A stretch of 44,707 nt of DNA. Origin: Lachnospiraceae bacterium. Its GTDB lineage: Bacteria > Bacillota > Clostridia > Lachnospirales > Lachnospiraceae. The stretch covers positions 1 to 44,707 of the forward strand of contig JAFRRD010000028.1 of assembly GCA_017428265.1 (NCBI GenBank). Direction: 5' to 3'. The stretch's first letter is position 1. Every line of letters starts with the position of its first letter. Shown in pieces: positions 1-7,334 of the stretch. The notes below the pieces were generated by a model that saw nothing but the letters and a program-made list of their open reading frames with translations, was not told the origin of the DNA and did no database searches. A program made the translations under genes and the position numbers.

Positions 1-89
1 ACTCTCTTATCTGTCAACCATTTAAACATGAGTGGAAGATCTGTTTCCGTAAAATCTCGGATTGTTATTACATCTTTTTCTATTTTCAC
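1..89 (-). CDS. GNAT-family N-acetyltransferase, N-terminal fragment
   Basis: Only the first 29 or so codons are in the window; the gene continues past base 1. Reading from the GTG at 89-87, the protein begins VKIEKDVITIRDFTETDLPL and continues through MFKWLTDK. This is the typical first strand and helix of GNAT acetyltransferases, which transfer an acetyl group from acetyl-CoA to an amine; the aminoglycoside or ribosomal-protein type begins similarly. A GGGAGG ribosome site at 95-100 sits five bases before the GTG, which supports the start. The fragment is strikingly AT-rich compared with the rest of the window, suggesting acquired DNA. The substrate cannot be told from this fragment. Confidence 0.6.
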   Translation of the reverse strand, partial: MKIEKDVITIRDFTETDLPLMFKWLTDKR

Positions 90-145
90 GTAATCCTCCC
101 TGCAAACTGCGAGTTGTCGAGTTCTTTCAACATCCAGTAACTCGT

Positions 146-154
146 ATCATACCA
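146..154 (-). promoter_or_regulatory. Possible extended -10 promoter of the GNAT gene
   Basis: On the minus strand TGG is followed by TATGAT (146-151), an extended -10 element. The matching -35 (TTCCGA) is poor. It lies about 55 bases before the GTG start and just after the terminator of the tRNA cluster, a sensible place for a promoter. Confidence 0.4.
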
Positions 155-190
155 TAAGCCCCCTTATTTCGGAAGATGCTTCCCGTGAAG

Positions 191-223
191 AAAGAAAAAA
201 GCAGGCATTACGCCTGCTTTTCT
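191..223 (-). terminator. Terminator after tRNA-Ser
   Basis: A GCAGGC / GCCTGC stem around a short loop is flanked by A and T runs on both sides, so it can work in either direction. It ends the minus-strand tRNA cluster. Confidence 0.8.
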
Positions 224-227
224 TGTG

Positions 228-313
228 CGCAGCGGGAGGGATTCGAACCCCCGTGCGGTTGCCCGCAAACTGATTTCGAGTCAGCCCCGTTATGACCACT
301 TCGATACCGCTGC
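228..313 (-). tRNA. tRNA-Ser (CGA)
   Basis: The minus strand folds as a class II tRNA. The acceptor stem is GCAGCGG paired with CCGCTGC, the anticodon loop CTCGAAA gives anticodon CGA, and the long variable arm is typical of serine tRNAs. The T arm has GGTTCGAATCC. It reads UCG codons. CCA is not encoded. It is last in the Pro-Glu-Ser cluster, separated from tRNA-Glu by its own terminator. Confidence 0.93.
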
Positions 314-321
314 TGAAAACT

Positions 322-350
322 AAAAAAGAACAACTTCCGTCGTTCTTCCT
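322..350 (-). terminator. Terminator between tRNA-Glu and tRNA-Ser
   Basis: The minus strand has a nine-pair stem AAGAACGAC / GTTGTTCTT around a GGAA loop, followed by a run of T. If it works fully, tRNA-Ser needs read-through or its own promoter. Confidence 0.75.
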
Positions 351-355
351 TAGCG

Positions 356-427
356 TAGTCCGTAGGGGAATCGAACCCCTGTTTCCGCCGTGAGAGGGCG
401 GCGTCTTAACCGCTTGACCAACGGACC
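356..427 (-). tRNA. tRNA-Glu (CTC)
   Basis: A 72-base cloverleaf on the minus strand. The acceptor GGTCCGT pairs with ACGGACT (one G-T pair), the D arm reads TGGTCAAGCGGTTAAGA, the anticodon loop CCTCTCA gives CTC, and the T arm is GGGGTTCGATTCCCC. It reads GAG codons. CCA is not encoded. Confidence 0.94.
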
Positions 428-438
428 AAATGTGCCAG

Positions 439-512
439 TCGAGGCGACAGGATTTGAACCTGCGACCTCTGCGTCCCGAACGCAGCGCTCTACCAAGCTG
501 AGCCACGCCTCG
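439..512 (-). tRNA. tRNA-Pro (CGG)
   Basis: A 74-base cloverleaf on the minus strand. The acceptor CGAGGCG pairs with CGCCTCG, the D arm has TGGCTCAGCTTGGTAGAGCG, the anticodon loop TTCGGGA gives CGG, and the T arm has GGTTCAAATCC. It reads CCG codons. It is the first of the three-tRNA cluster and lies a dozen bases after a strong promoter. Confidence 0.94.
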
Positions 513-523
513 ATGCCTAAATG

Positions 524-552
524 ACTATACACGCTTGATAAAGGTTTGTCAA
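524..552 (-). promoter_or_regulatory. Sigma-A promoter of the tRNA-Pro/Glu/Ser cluster
   Basis: Minus strand TTGACA (547-552), a 17-base spacer, then TATAGT (524-529). It sits between the rng stop codon and tRNA-Pro, so the tRNAs need not rely on rng transcription. Confidence 0.85.
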
Positions 553-561
553 CTGGTTTTT

Positions 562-1710
562 TTAGGAAATAGAGGGTATCTTTTCCTCCAGCGGAAGGGA
601 CTTCTTCTGTCTTGTCATTTCCACGAGGCCGAGTTTCGTCATGCCTTCCACGGCGGTGTGCACGGGGTCGGCGGCGACGGCGGCGGCGAGCCGCGCAAGG
701 AGCGCCTCGCGGTGCGCCTCATCCTTCATGTTGATGAAATCGACGACGATGATGCCGCAGAGGTTTCTGAGACGCAGCTGGACGGCGATCTCCTCCGCCG
801 CTTCGAGGTTGGTCTGAAACACCGTCTCTTCGAAGTCCTTGTGCCCTTCGTTCTTCCCGGTATTGACGTCGATGACGGTCATCGCTTCGGTAGGTTCAAT
901 GACGAGATAACCGCCGCTTTTCAGCCAGACTTTCTTCTGCAGGGCTTTCTCCAGGGCGGCCGGCAGGGCATAGAGCGCCTGCAGCGGCAGCTGCGGATCG
1001 TCGTACAGACGAAGCTTTCCGGCGTCCTCCGGCTGATGCGCGGCGAGCCACTCTCCGATCTCCCGGAAAAAATCGGGATCATCGGTTACGATCTCCTCCG
1101 CCTCTCCTTTCCGAAGGTCCCGCAGCAGAGTCAGATACGGTTCGTCCCCGCGGAAAACAAGCGCCGGCGCAGGGCTGTGGTCCGCGCGGATCACGAGGCT
1201 GTCAGCCAGGTTTTTCAGCCGCTCCGCCTCACTTTCGATTTCCTCCGGCTGCGCGCCGACGGCGTTCGTCCGCAGGATGAAGCCGCAGCCTGCCGTGTAA
1301 GGCGCAAGAACTTCCTTCACCGCTTCCGGGATATCTTCCGTTCCCAGCTTATGCGAGTAATGAACTCCCCTGCCTTCCGGCAGAAGGACCAGGTATCTTC
1401 CCGGCAGAGACAGCTTTCTCGTCAGCACCGCGAGTTTGGTCCCGCGGGCTTCCTTTTCGACCTGGAGAGTCAGTTCATCGCCCGGCTTGACGGTCTCGCC
1501 ATCGGCGAGCGGCAGGTAGCCGTTCACGCCGCCGAGGTCGGCAAATGCCGCCTGAATGTTCCGGCTGACGCTGACGACTTTCGCCCGGTAAATGTTGCCG
1601 CAGCGCACACTTTCCCCGGGCTCGTTCCAGTCGAGCAGGCGCACTCTTCCGCCGTCATGCAGGGCACTGAGGACGCCGCCTTCATAAGGGGTAACGATCA
1701 GCTTTCCCAT
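562..1710 (-). CDS. rng: Ribonuclease E/G family protein, short form
   Basis: Endoribonuclease of the RNase E/G family, acting in the cytoplasm on 5'-monophosphorylated RNA (rRNA trimming, mRNA decay). An S1-like RNA-binding region spans roughly residues 35-110. The two metal-binding aspartates of the DNase-I-like catalytic domain are visible: D281 in VIDVNTG and D324 in IIVVDF. The family signature GLVEMTRQKK lies at 361-370. The protein is 382 residues and ends soon after that signature. It therefore lacks the zinc-link cysteines and small domain that let RNase E/G dimerise in Escherichia coli. The start overlaps the previous gene's stop as TGATG, so translation is probably coupled. Family assignment is firm; the functional effect of the short C-terminus is unknown. 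Confidence 0.92.
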   Translation of the reverse strand: MGKLIVTPYEGGVLSALHDGGRVRLLDWNEPGESVRCGNIYRAKVVSVSRNIQAAFADLGGVNGYLPLADGETVKPGDELTLQVEKEARGTKLAVLTRKLSLPGRYLVLLPEGRGVHYSHKLGTEDIPEAVKEVLAPYTAGCGFILRTNAVGAQPEEIESEAERLKNLADSLVIRADHSPAPALVFRGDEPYLTLLRDLRKGEAEEIVTDDPDFFREIGEWLAAHQPEDAGKLRLYDDPQLPLQALYALPAALEKALQKKVWLKSGGYLVIEPTEAMTVIDVNTGKNEGHKDFEETVFQTNLEAAEEIAVQLRLRNLCGIIVVDFINMKDEAHREALLARLAAAVAADPVHTAVEGMTKLGLVEMTRQKKSLPLEEKIPSIS

Positions 1711-2387
1711 CAGGCTTCCTCCCCGTATGCGCCGAGTGAGCGAAGTTCATGGTCCAGCAGATCCATGCGGCGGATCTGCCAGCTGAAGGTTTCCGGCTCC
1801 TCACCGAGTTCCTTCGCGATCAGGCCGAGGACCATGTCCGGCGCCAGGTTTGCCTTGCTGCCGGCGGCAAGCATCATCACAAGCGCGCCGTCTTCGATCG
1901 CAGCTGAATGGATCATCGGGCGGATATCCAGTTCGATTTCGCGTGTTTTCGTTTTTTTCGGGAGAATGATCGCCTCACGCGCCAAAATGGCTTTAAGGGC
2001 CGTTTTAGCGCCTTCCAGGGGCATGTTTGCCGGCAGGGTCGCCTTCCACACGGCGCCGCCCACGGCCGCCATGGCGTTCTCCGCCTTCTCCGGCAGCACG
2101 CGCAGGGCATAGACCGGGAGTTCCGCCGCGGTCGCCGCCTGAAGTGCGGCCAGCATCGCCTTCGGGTCCGACCCGTCCTCGACGGCAGCATCCAGATATT
2201 CGCCCTCGCTCGAAAGCCCGAGGCCCAGCGGCAGCGCGAAGCTCATGACCGGATGCGGGCTGTAGCCCTTGGAAAAGACCATGGGGATGCCCGCGCGCCG
2301 GAAGATCTTCTGGAAGGTCCGGAGCACGTCCAGATGGCCGATGTAACGCATCATGCCTTCCTTGCCGAAACGGACGCGGATGTTCAT
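1710..2387 (-). CDS. Radical-SAM-linked protein (TIGR03936 / DUF2344)
   Basis: This 225-residue protein begins MNIRVRFGKEGMMRYIGHLD and carries the KGYSPHPVMSFALPLGLGLS segment typical of DUF2344. The family is nearly always encoded next to, or fused to, the large TIGR03960 radical SAM protein, as it is here. Its biochemical role is not established; it has no radical-SAM cysteine motif of its own. The start overlaps the upstream radical SAM gene by four bases (ATGA) and its stop overlaps the rng start, so the three genes form a tightly coupled unit. The family call is firm; the function is open. Confidence 0.88.
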   Translation of the reverse strand: MNIRVRFGKEGMMRYIGHLDVLRTFQKIFRRAGIPMVFSKGYSPHPVMSFALPLGLGLSSEGEYLDAAVEDGSDPKAMLAALQAATAAELPVYALRVLPEKAENAMAAVGGAVWKATLPANMPLEGAKTALKAILAREAIILPKKTKTREIELDIRPMIHSAAIEDGALVMMLAAGSKANLAPDMVLGLIAKELGEEPETFSWQIRRMDLLDHELRSLGAYGEEA

Positions 2388-4339
2388 ACGGCGCCTCCTT
2401 TCGGAGCGGCCGGCCGTGCGGACGGCTTCTCTTCCGCCACCCCGGCAGGCTGCTCAGCCTTCACCGCCGCCTTCCCTCTCGGCAGGCGGCAGATCCCGCA
2501 GCCGTAGGACGCGGCGCCGCAGCCGCTGCAGGCTTCCCGGCAGTTCGGCGTCACGACGCCTGCCATCGCGCGGTCCCATTCGCGGCGCATGAACGCCTTC
2601 GTCACGCCGATGTCGATATGGTCCCAGGGAAAGACCTCGTCCAGGCTTCTTTCGCGGAGCGTATAGAATTCCGGCTCGATCCCGGTCTCCGCAAAGGCCT
2701 GCAGCCATTTGCCGTAATCACAGCGCTCGCTCCAGGCGTCAAACATGCAGCCGAGCTCGTAGGCGCGCAGGATCGCCCGCCCGACCTTCCGGTCGCCGCG
2801 CGCGAGGATGCCCTCGAGCAGAGTCACTTCCGCGTCGTGGTATTCGTAATACAGCGATTTGTTGTTCTTCTGCGCGCGCATCGTGTCCTTGACGAGCCAG
2901 GCCCTTCTCAGATACTCCTCGCGCGGCAGCATGGACGCCCACTGGAAGGGCGTGAAGGGCTTCGGCACGAAGAAGGACGAGCTCGCCGTGATCTGCACGC
3001 GGCAGTTTCTCTCCTCCTTCGGGATCTCGGCGAAATACAGTTCGGAGAGCCGCTCGCAGAGGTCCGGAATGCCTTTTGCGTCCTCGTCGGTCTCGGTCGG
3101 CAGGCCCAGCATGAAATAGAGTTTCACCTTGTTCCAGCCGCCGTGGAAAGCCTCGGCTGCGCCGCGGAAGATGTCGTCCTCCGTGAGGCCCTTGTTGATG
3201 ACGTTGCGCATGCGCTGCGTGCCCGCCTCGGGAGCGAATGTCACGCTGCTCTTCTTGACGTCCTGCACCTTGCTCATGACGTCCAGGGAGAAGGCGTCTA
3301 TCCGCAGGCTCGGCAGAGAAATGTTGATGTGCTGCCGGCCGCATTCTTCGATCAAATGATCCGTGAGGTCCGCAAGCCCCGTGTAATCGCTCGTGCTGAG
3401 CGAGCTCAGGGTGATCTCGTCATAGCCGCTCGCCCGGAGCATCTTCTCCGCCTGCGCTTTCAGCCAGTCCACGCTCCGTTCGCGCAGGGGCCGGTAGACC
3501 ATGCCCGCCTGGCAGAAGCGGCAGCCGCGGATGCAGCCGCGCATGACCTCGAGCGTGACGCGGTCCTGGAAGGAGCGTACGTAGGGCACGATGAGTTTGT
3601 CGGGATAGACGGTATCGTCCATGTCCTTTACGATCACGCGCCGGATGACTGCAGGCGCTTCGGGGCAGAGCGGCCTTGTCGCCGCAAGCGTTCCATCTTC
3701 GTTGTAGACCGCTTCATAGAGGCAGGGCACATAGATGCCGGGCACGCCGGCCGCGGCTTTCAGGAAATCCATGCGGCTCCCGCCGGCGGCCTTATTTGCC
3801 TTATATCTGTCCAGCAGTTCGCCGTAGCTGACCTCGCCCTCGCCCATGTAGAACAGGTCGAAAAAGTCCGCCAGCGGCTCGGGATTGTAGGAGCAGGGGC
3901 CGCCGCCGATGACGATCGGGTCGTCCTCCGCGCGGTCCTTTGCCAGGAGCGGGATCCCCGCAAGATCCAGGACCTGGAGGATGTTCGTGTAGCCCATTTC
4001 GTACTGGAGCGTGAAGCCGAGGAAGTCGAATTCCTTCAGCGGATCCTGCGATTCCAGGGCAAAGAGCGGGATCTTCTTTTCCCGCATGATCGCGTCAAGG
4101 TCCGGCCACGGCGAATAGACCCGCTCGCACCAGGTGTCCTCCCGGCGGTTGAACAGGTCGTACAGGATCTGGATGCCGAGGTACGACATGCCGATCTCGT
4201 AGACGTCCGGGAAGCACATGGCAAAGCGGATCGCGATCTTCTCTTTGTCTTTCATGACGGCGTTCAGCTCGCCGCCCACGTAGCGGGCGGGCTTTTCGAC
4301 GCGCATCAGGATATCGTCTGTGAGGGCCTGCTTTCGCAT
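2384..4339 (-). CDS. B12-binding-type radical SAM protein (TIGR03960)
   Basis: A 651-residue radical SAM enzyme. The N-terminal third resembles a cobalamin-binding-type fold (FPDVYEIGMSYLGIQILYDL and a GGGPCSYNPEPLADFFD segment). The iron-sulfur motif CIRGCRFC provides Cys269, Cys273 and Cys276 for the [4Fe-4S] cluster that cleaves S-adenosylmethionine. A cysteine-rich tail (CREACSGCGA...CGICR) near the C-terminus may bind a further metal cluster. Members of this family sit beside DUF2344 and rng in many Clostridia, hinting at an RNA or ribosome modification role, but no reaction is established. The neighbour downstream starts within its stop codon. The upstream gene recU is about 20 bases away, so all may be co-transcribed. 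Confidence 0.9.
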   Translation of the reverse strand: MRKQALTDDILMRVEKPARYVGGELNAVMKDKEKIAIRFAMCFPDVYEIGMSYLGIQILYDLFNRREDTWCERVYSPWPDLDAIMREKKIPLFALESQDPLKEFDFLGFTLQYEMGYTNILQVLDLAGIPLLAKDRAEDDPIVIGGGPCSYNPEPLADFFDLFYMGEGEVSYGELLDRYKANKAAGGSRMDFLKAAAGVPGIYVPCLYEAVYNEDGTLAATRPLCPEAPAVIRRVIVKDMDDTVYPDKLIVPYVRSFQDRVTLEVMRGCIRGCRFCQAGMVYRPLRERSVDWLKAQAEKMLRASGYDEITLSSLSTSDYTGLADLTDHLIEECGRQHINISLPSLRIDAFSLDVMSKVQDVKKSSVTFAPEAGTQRMRNVINKGLTEDDIFRGAAEAFHGGWNKVKLYFMLGLPTETDEDAKGIPDLCERLSELYFAEIPKEERNCRVQITASSSFFVPKPFTPFQWASMLPREEYLRRAWLVKDTMRAQKNNKSLYYEYHDAEVTLLEGILARGDRKVGRAILRAYELGCMFDAWSERCDYGKWLQAFAETGIEPEFYTLRERSLDEVFPWDHIDIGVTKAFMRREWDRAMAGVVTPNCREACSGCGAASYGCGICRLPRGKAAVKAEQPAGVAEEKPSARPAAPKGGAV

Positions 4340-4360
4340 GCGTCTCTCCTTGTCAGTGGT

Positions 4361-4888
4361 TTAGTCGCGTTCGTCCAGGTCTTTCTGCAGAAGGTCCAGG
4401 AAGGGAACAGGATCGCCGGCTGCGGGAACGATCCGCCAGGCCTGGTCCAGTTCGTCGTAGGTGAAACTCTTCCGTCCGCCGTCTTCGGCGCGGTCCCAGA
4501 AGCTTTTCATCGTGCGGTAGGGAATGTAGAACAGCTCGTCGCGGTGCGTGAGCATCAGGATGAAAAAGGCGATGCCGTCCTGCTTTTCGAAGTCGTCCAT
4601 GAAGGCCATCTGGTGCTCGTGGATGTTCGCGAGCGGGACGGTGTCGATCTTGCTTTCCTTGGCGTCGAAGCAGACCGGGATGCCCTGGACCGCGCCGATG
4701 TAGTCGACCGTGCTCTTCTGGTCAAAATAGGCAAGCGTGATGTGGCGGCTCTCCTGCTCGATCTCGACCGGCGTGATGGGGGTCGGGATCTTCTGGATGA
4801 GGGCGAGGCCGTCCTCGCGGTAATGCTCAACGGTGATATTGATGAGGGCTTCCAGGGTGGAGCCTCTTAAGCCGTGATTACTTGCCAT
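4361..4888 (-). CDS. recU: Holliday junction resolvase RecU
   Basis: RecU cleaves four-way DNA junctions during recombinational repair and chromosome segregation in Bacillota. The 175 residues align throughout with the family from memory. They include the start NHGLRGSTLE, the PD-(D/E)xK nuclease core with D62 (STVDYIG) and D75-A-K77 (FDAKES), the LANIHEHQ segment and the SFWDRAEDGGRKSFTYDEL region. It lacks the roughly 30 extra N-terminal residues of the Bacillus protein. The start overlaps the end of the RluA-family gene by 11 bases, implying translational coupling. In Bacillus recU pairs with ponA; here the partners are RNA-modification genes instead. Confidence 0.93.
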   Translation of the reverse strand: MASNHGLRGSTLEALINITVEHYREDGLALIQKIPTPITPVEIEQESRHITLAYFDQKSTVDYIGAVQGIPVCFDAKESKIDTVPLANIHEHQMAFMDDFEKQDGIAFFILMLTHRDELFYIPYRTMKSFWDRAEDGGRKSFTYDELDQAWRIVPAAGDPVPFLDLLQKDLDERD

Positions 4889-5981
4889 AGGCTTCGCCTC
4901 CGAGTAATTTCAGACAGGTCTTGAAGCTGGCCGGAAGGGGTGCCGAGACCGTCTTTCCGGCGAGGACCTGCCACTCCGCAGCCGCCGTCTCAGACAGGCC
5001 AAGCGTTGCTGCAGCGCCTTCCGCGGGCGTTGGAAAATGCATTTCCCGCGCGTGCAGGAGCTGGTGCCGCAGGGCATAGCCGTGCGCTTCCGCAAAGGCC
5101 CGGTTCAGCTCCCTGTCGCCGTATTTGCCGTCGCCGAGGACCGGATGGCCGGCTGCCGCCAGCTGGGCGCGGATCTGATGGGTCCGGCCCGTGATGAGGT
5201 GGACTCTGAGCAGGGTGAAGCCGTCATCCAGCACCGCGATCGGGACCGCTTCCAGTTCCGCCGTCTGCGCACCCGGGAAGGGCGTGTCGGACAACTGCGC
5301 GGTGTTGGACGCTTCGTCCTTTGCGTAGTATTGCTTCAGGTGCAAAGGCGCGGAAAGTTTCCCGCCCACGATGCACCAGTAGTATTTTTCGATCAGGCGC
5401 TCCCGGAGGAGGGCCGTCAGCAGCTGCTGGCCGGCGAGGGTCTTGCCTGCTGCGACCAGGCCGCTCGTGTTGCGGTCCAGGCGGTTCGCCGTGCCGGCGG
5501 AAAAGGTCAGGGAGGTATTCTCCCCCTGCTCCGCGAGGTAAGCTGCGATCAGGTCGTTCAGGGAGACGTCCTCCGGCTTTGCCTTCTGGGTCAGCAGGCC
5601 CGCCGGTTTGTCCGCAAAGAGGACGTGTTCGTCCTCGAAGACCACGCGGAGTTTCGGCGCCGCAGTCTTTGCCGGAGCAGCCGCCGCGGGGGCCGCTTTG
5701 CCTGCAGCCGCCTTCTCCGTCGCCGCCCCCGTCATCCCGGCAGGTCCGACCGCGCTCGGGACGCCGCGGAATTTCTCGAAAGTCTCCCGGGCAAAAAAGA
5801 AGGTCAGTTCGTCGCCGGCTGCCAGCTTTTCGCTGCCGTCCGCCTTTTTGCCGTTCAGCGTAATATTCTTTTTGCGCAGCATCTTATAAAGGAACCCCTT
5901 GTCGGCCTCCTTGAAAAACTTCAGCAAAAATTTGTCCAGGCGCTGGCCGGCATCCGGCGCGCCGACACTGATCTTCTGCAT
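4878..5981 (-). CDS. RluA-family 23S rRNA pseudouridine synthase
   Basis: Converts uridine to pseudouridine in structured RNA, probably 23S rRNA. Residues about 10-70 form an S4 RNA-binding domain (GQRLDKFLLKFFKEADKGFL). A low-complexity Ala/Lys/Pro-rich linker follows at about 80-110. The RluA catalytic domain then carries the NRLDRNTSGLV motif, whose Asp is the nucleophile, and RTHQIRAQLAAAGHPVLGDG. At 367 residues it is longer than usual because of the linker. Which position it modifies (RluC- or RluD-like) cannot be settled by eye. It lies between a membrane protein gene and recU, overlapping recU by 11 bases. Confidence 0.9.
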   Translation of the reverse strand: MQKISVGAPDAGQRLDKFLLKFFKEADKGFLYKMLRKKNITLNGKKADGSEKLAAGDELTFFFARETFEKFRGVPSAVGPAGMTGAATEKAAAGKAAPAAAAPAKTAAPKLRVVFEDEHVLFADKPAGLLTQKAKPEDVSLNDLIAAYLAEQGENTSLTFSAGTANRLDRNTSGLVAAGKTLAGQQLLTALLRERLIEKYYWCIVGGKLSAPLHLKQYYAKDEASNTAQLSDTPFPGAQTAELEAVPIAVLDDGFTLLRVHLITGRTHQIRAQLAAAGHPVLGDGKYGDRELNRAFAEAHGYALRHQLLHAREMHFPTPAEGAAATLGLSETAAAEWQVLAGKTVSAPLPASFKTCLKLLGGEAYGK

Positions 5982-6002
5982 TTTCCGCTCCGCTTGGAAT
6001 CG

Positions 6003-6593
6003 TTACAGGCAGAGGTTCAGGAACTGCTCCTCGGCCTTCTCCACCTTTTTCGCCTCTTCTTCCGGCACCACGTCCTCGATCTGGGCGATCCGTTCGCAGA
6101 ACTCGTCCCAGTCGGTGTAGATCTTCAGGCGCAGGGTCGTGCCTTTCTTCTTCAGCCTGACGATGCAGTCGGATTCGATATCGGCCTTGCGTTCCGCTTT
6201 CAGCTTCGAGCAGTAGGCCACGATGCCGCCCTGGTAAAAGACGACGCAGTCCAGGAACTGGCGTTTGCCCTTCTCATCGCAGTACATCAGGTGGTAATAG
6301 AGCATGCCGCTGTCCTCAAAACGCTGCACGACGGCGCGCTTGTCCTCAGGCAGATAGGATGCTCCCGCCGACATCGCAATCAGGGCCGACACGAAGTTCG
6401 AGAAGGGGATCACGCAAAAGAGCGCCGGCAGGATCAGGATGGTCTTCTTGGTATGGGCGATCAGAAAGCCCAGCGCCAGAAAGCCTGCGACACCCAGGGC
6501 GCAGAGCACGGCATAGGCAATGTACTGGCGCTTTCTCGCCGCCAGGTATTCATAAGAACCTTTATAGTTGGGATTCTTGAAAATCTTGAACAT
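6003..6593 (-). CDS. Two-helix membrane protein, unknown function
   Basis: This 196-residue protein is not recognised. It starts MFKIFKNPNYKGSYEYLAAR. Two adjacent hydrophobic segments follow at about residues 25-45 and 50-75, separated by a short basic turn (AHTKKT), suggesting a membrane hairpin. The remaining 120 residues are charged and probably cytoplasmic, with alternating strands (QFLDCVVFYQGGIVAYCSKL) and an acidic, Lys/Glu-rich helix before the C-terminus. No catalytic motif is visible. It lies seven bases after the HAD hydrolase and 21 bases before the pseudouridine synthase, so it probably belongs to their operon. Confidence 0.8.
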   Translation of the reverse strand: MFKIFKNPNYKGSYEYLAARKRQYIAYAVLCALGVAGFLALGFLIAHTKKTILILPALFCVIPFSNFVSALIAMSAGASYLPEDKRAVVQRFEDSGMLYYHLMYCDEKGKRQFLDCVVFYQGGIVAYCSKLKAERKADIESDCIVRLKKKGTTLRLKIYTDWDEFCERIAQIEDVVPEEEAKKVEKAEEQFLNLCL

Positions 6594-6600
6594 GATCTCT

Positions 6601-7278
6601 TCACTCCGACAGGTCTTCTGCCGTTTCCTTCATCCATTCTTCCCAGGACGCAGCGTATGCATCCGCCATCGCCCTTTTCTGTTCATCGACCGCAGCCGCC
6701 GCAGGATCCCGGACCGCGACCGTCCGCATGCCGGCGCGTTTTCCGGCCAGAAGCCCCGCGGGCAGGTCCTCGAATACGATGCAGTCTTCCGGGGCCGTCC
6801 CCATCGCTTCCGCCGCCTTGAGAAAGATCTCCGGGTCGGGCTTTCCCTTTTCGATCTCGGCCGAGGTCACGACCGCGTCGAAGAGGTCCAGGACTCCGAG
6901 CCGCTTCAGGCAGGCTTCGGTGAGGTCCCGGTAATTGGTCGTCGCGATCCCGAGTTTTACGCCGCTTTCGTGCAGCCGCCGCAGGTACGCCTCCGCCCCC
7001 GGCTTCAGCTGCAGGAAGTAAAGGTACTCTTCCCGCGCCATCTCGTTCCAGGCGGCAATGATCTCATCCATGCTGTCCGGAATGCCGAAGGCGTCCTTGA
7101 AATAGCGGGCGGTCTCCGGGACGCTGAAGCCCTCGATCCGCCGCTGCAGGTCCGCCGGAGCCTCTTTGCCGAAGCGCGCAAGGTAGCGCCTGTCAATGTC
7201 CTGCCACATGCCCATGGAATCGAGGATCGTTCCGTCCATGTCGAAGACGGCACCGCGGATGTTCCGGAAATCATTCAT
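6601..7278 (-). CDS. HAD-superfamily phosphatase / beta-phosphoglucomutase-like hydrolase
   Basis: A 225-residue haloacid dehalogenase-type hydrolase. Motif I is VFDMDGTILDS, with the two catalytic aspartates. A helical cap domain follows. Motif II is the Thr in LGIATTNY, and motif III/IV is seen as KGKPDPEIFLKA and CIVFEDLPAGLLAGKRAGM. This arrangement matches the phosphoglycolate phosphatase / beta-phosphoglucomutase subfamily, which acts on small phosphorylated metabolites. The substrate cannot be predicted. A GGGAGG site precedes the ATG. It is the first gene of the run leading down to rng, with a hairpin just upstream separating it from the coiled-coil gene. Confidence 0.9.
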   Translation of the reverse strand: MNDFRNIRGAVFDMDGTILDSMGMWQDIDRRYLARFGKEAPADLQRRIEGFSVPETARYFKDAFGIPDSMDEIIAAWNEMAREEYLYFLQLKPGAEAYLRRLHESGVKLGIATTNYRDLTEACLKRLGVLDLFDAVVTSAEIEKGKPDPEIFLKAAEAMGTAPEDCIVFEDLPAGLLAGKRAGMRTVAVRDPAAAAVDEQKRAMADAYAASWEEWMKETAEDLSE

Positions 7279-7301
7279 ACTGCAGCCTCCCGGAAATCAG
7301 A

Positions 7302-7327
7302 AGGGGGAACGGTGTTCCGTTCCCCCT
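7302..7327 (-). terminator. Hairpin after the coiled-coil gene
   Basis: An 11-pair stem AGGGGGAACGG / CCGTTCCCCCT with a four-base loop lies directly after the stop at 7335. The following T-rich stretch is weak, so termination may be partial and let the HAD gene be read through. Confidence 0.65.
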
Positions 7328-7334
7328 CGCTTCT

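Noticed and set aside
147-506. Open frame of 119 codons over the tRNA cluster
   Set aside because: It is a translation of the tRNA genes and the spacers between them.
535-2112. Open frame of 525 codons on the plus strand
   Set aside because: Lies opposite rng and the DUF2344 gene; shadow frame without domains.
2618-4870. Open frame of 750 codons on the plus strand
   Set aside because: Antisense to the radical SAM gene and recU, which both have clear family motifs; no ribosome site or domain.
5037-6821. Open frame of 594 codons on the plus strand
   Set aside because: Opposite the pseudouridine synthase and membrane-protein genes; shadow frame that ends in low-complexity Pro/Ser/Arg sequence.
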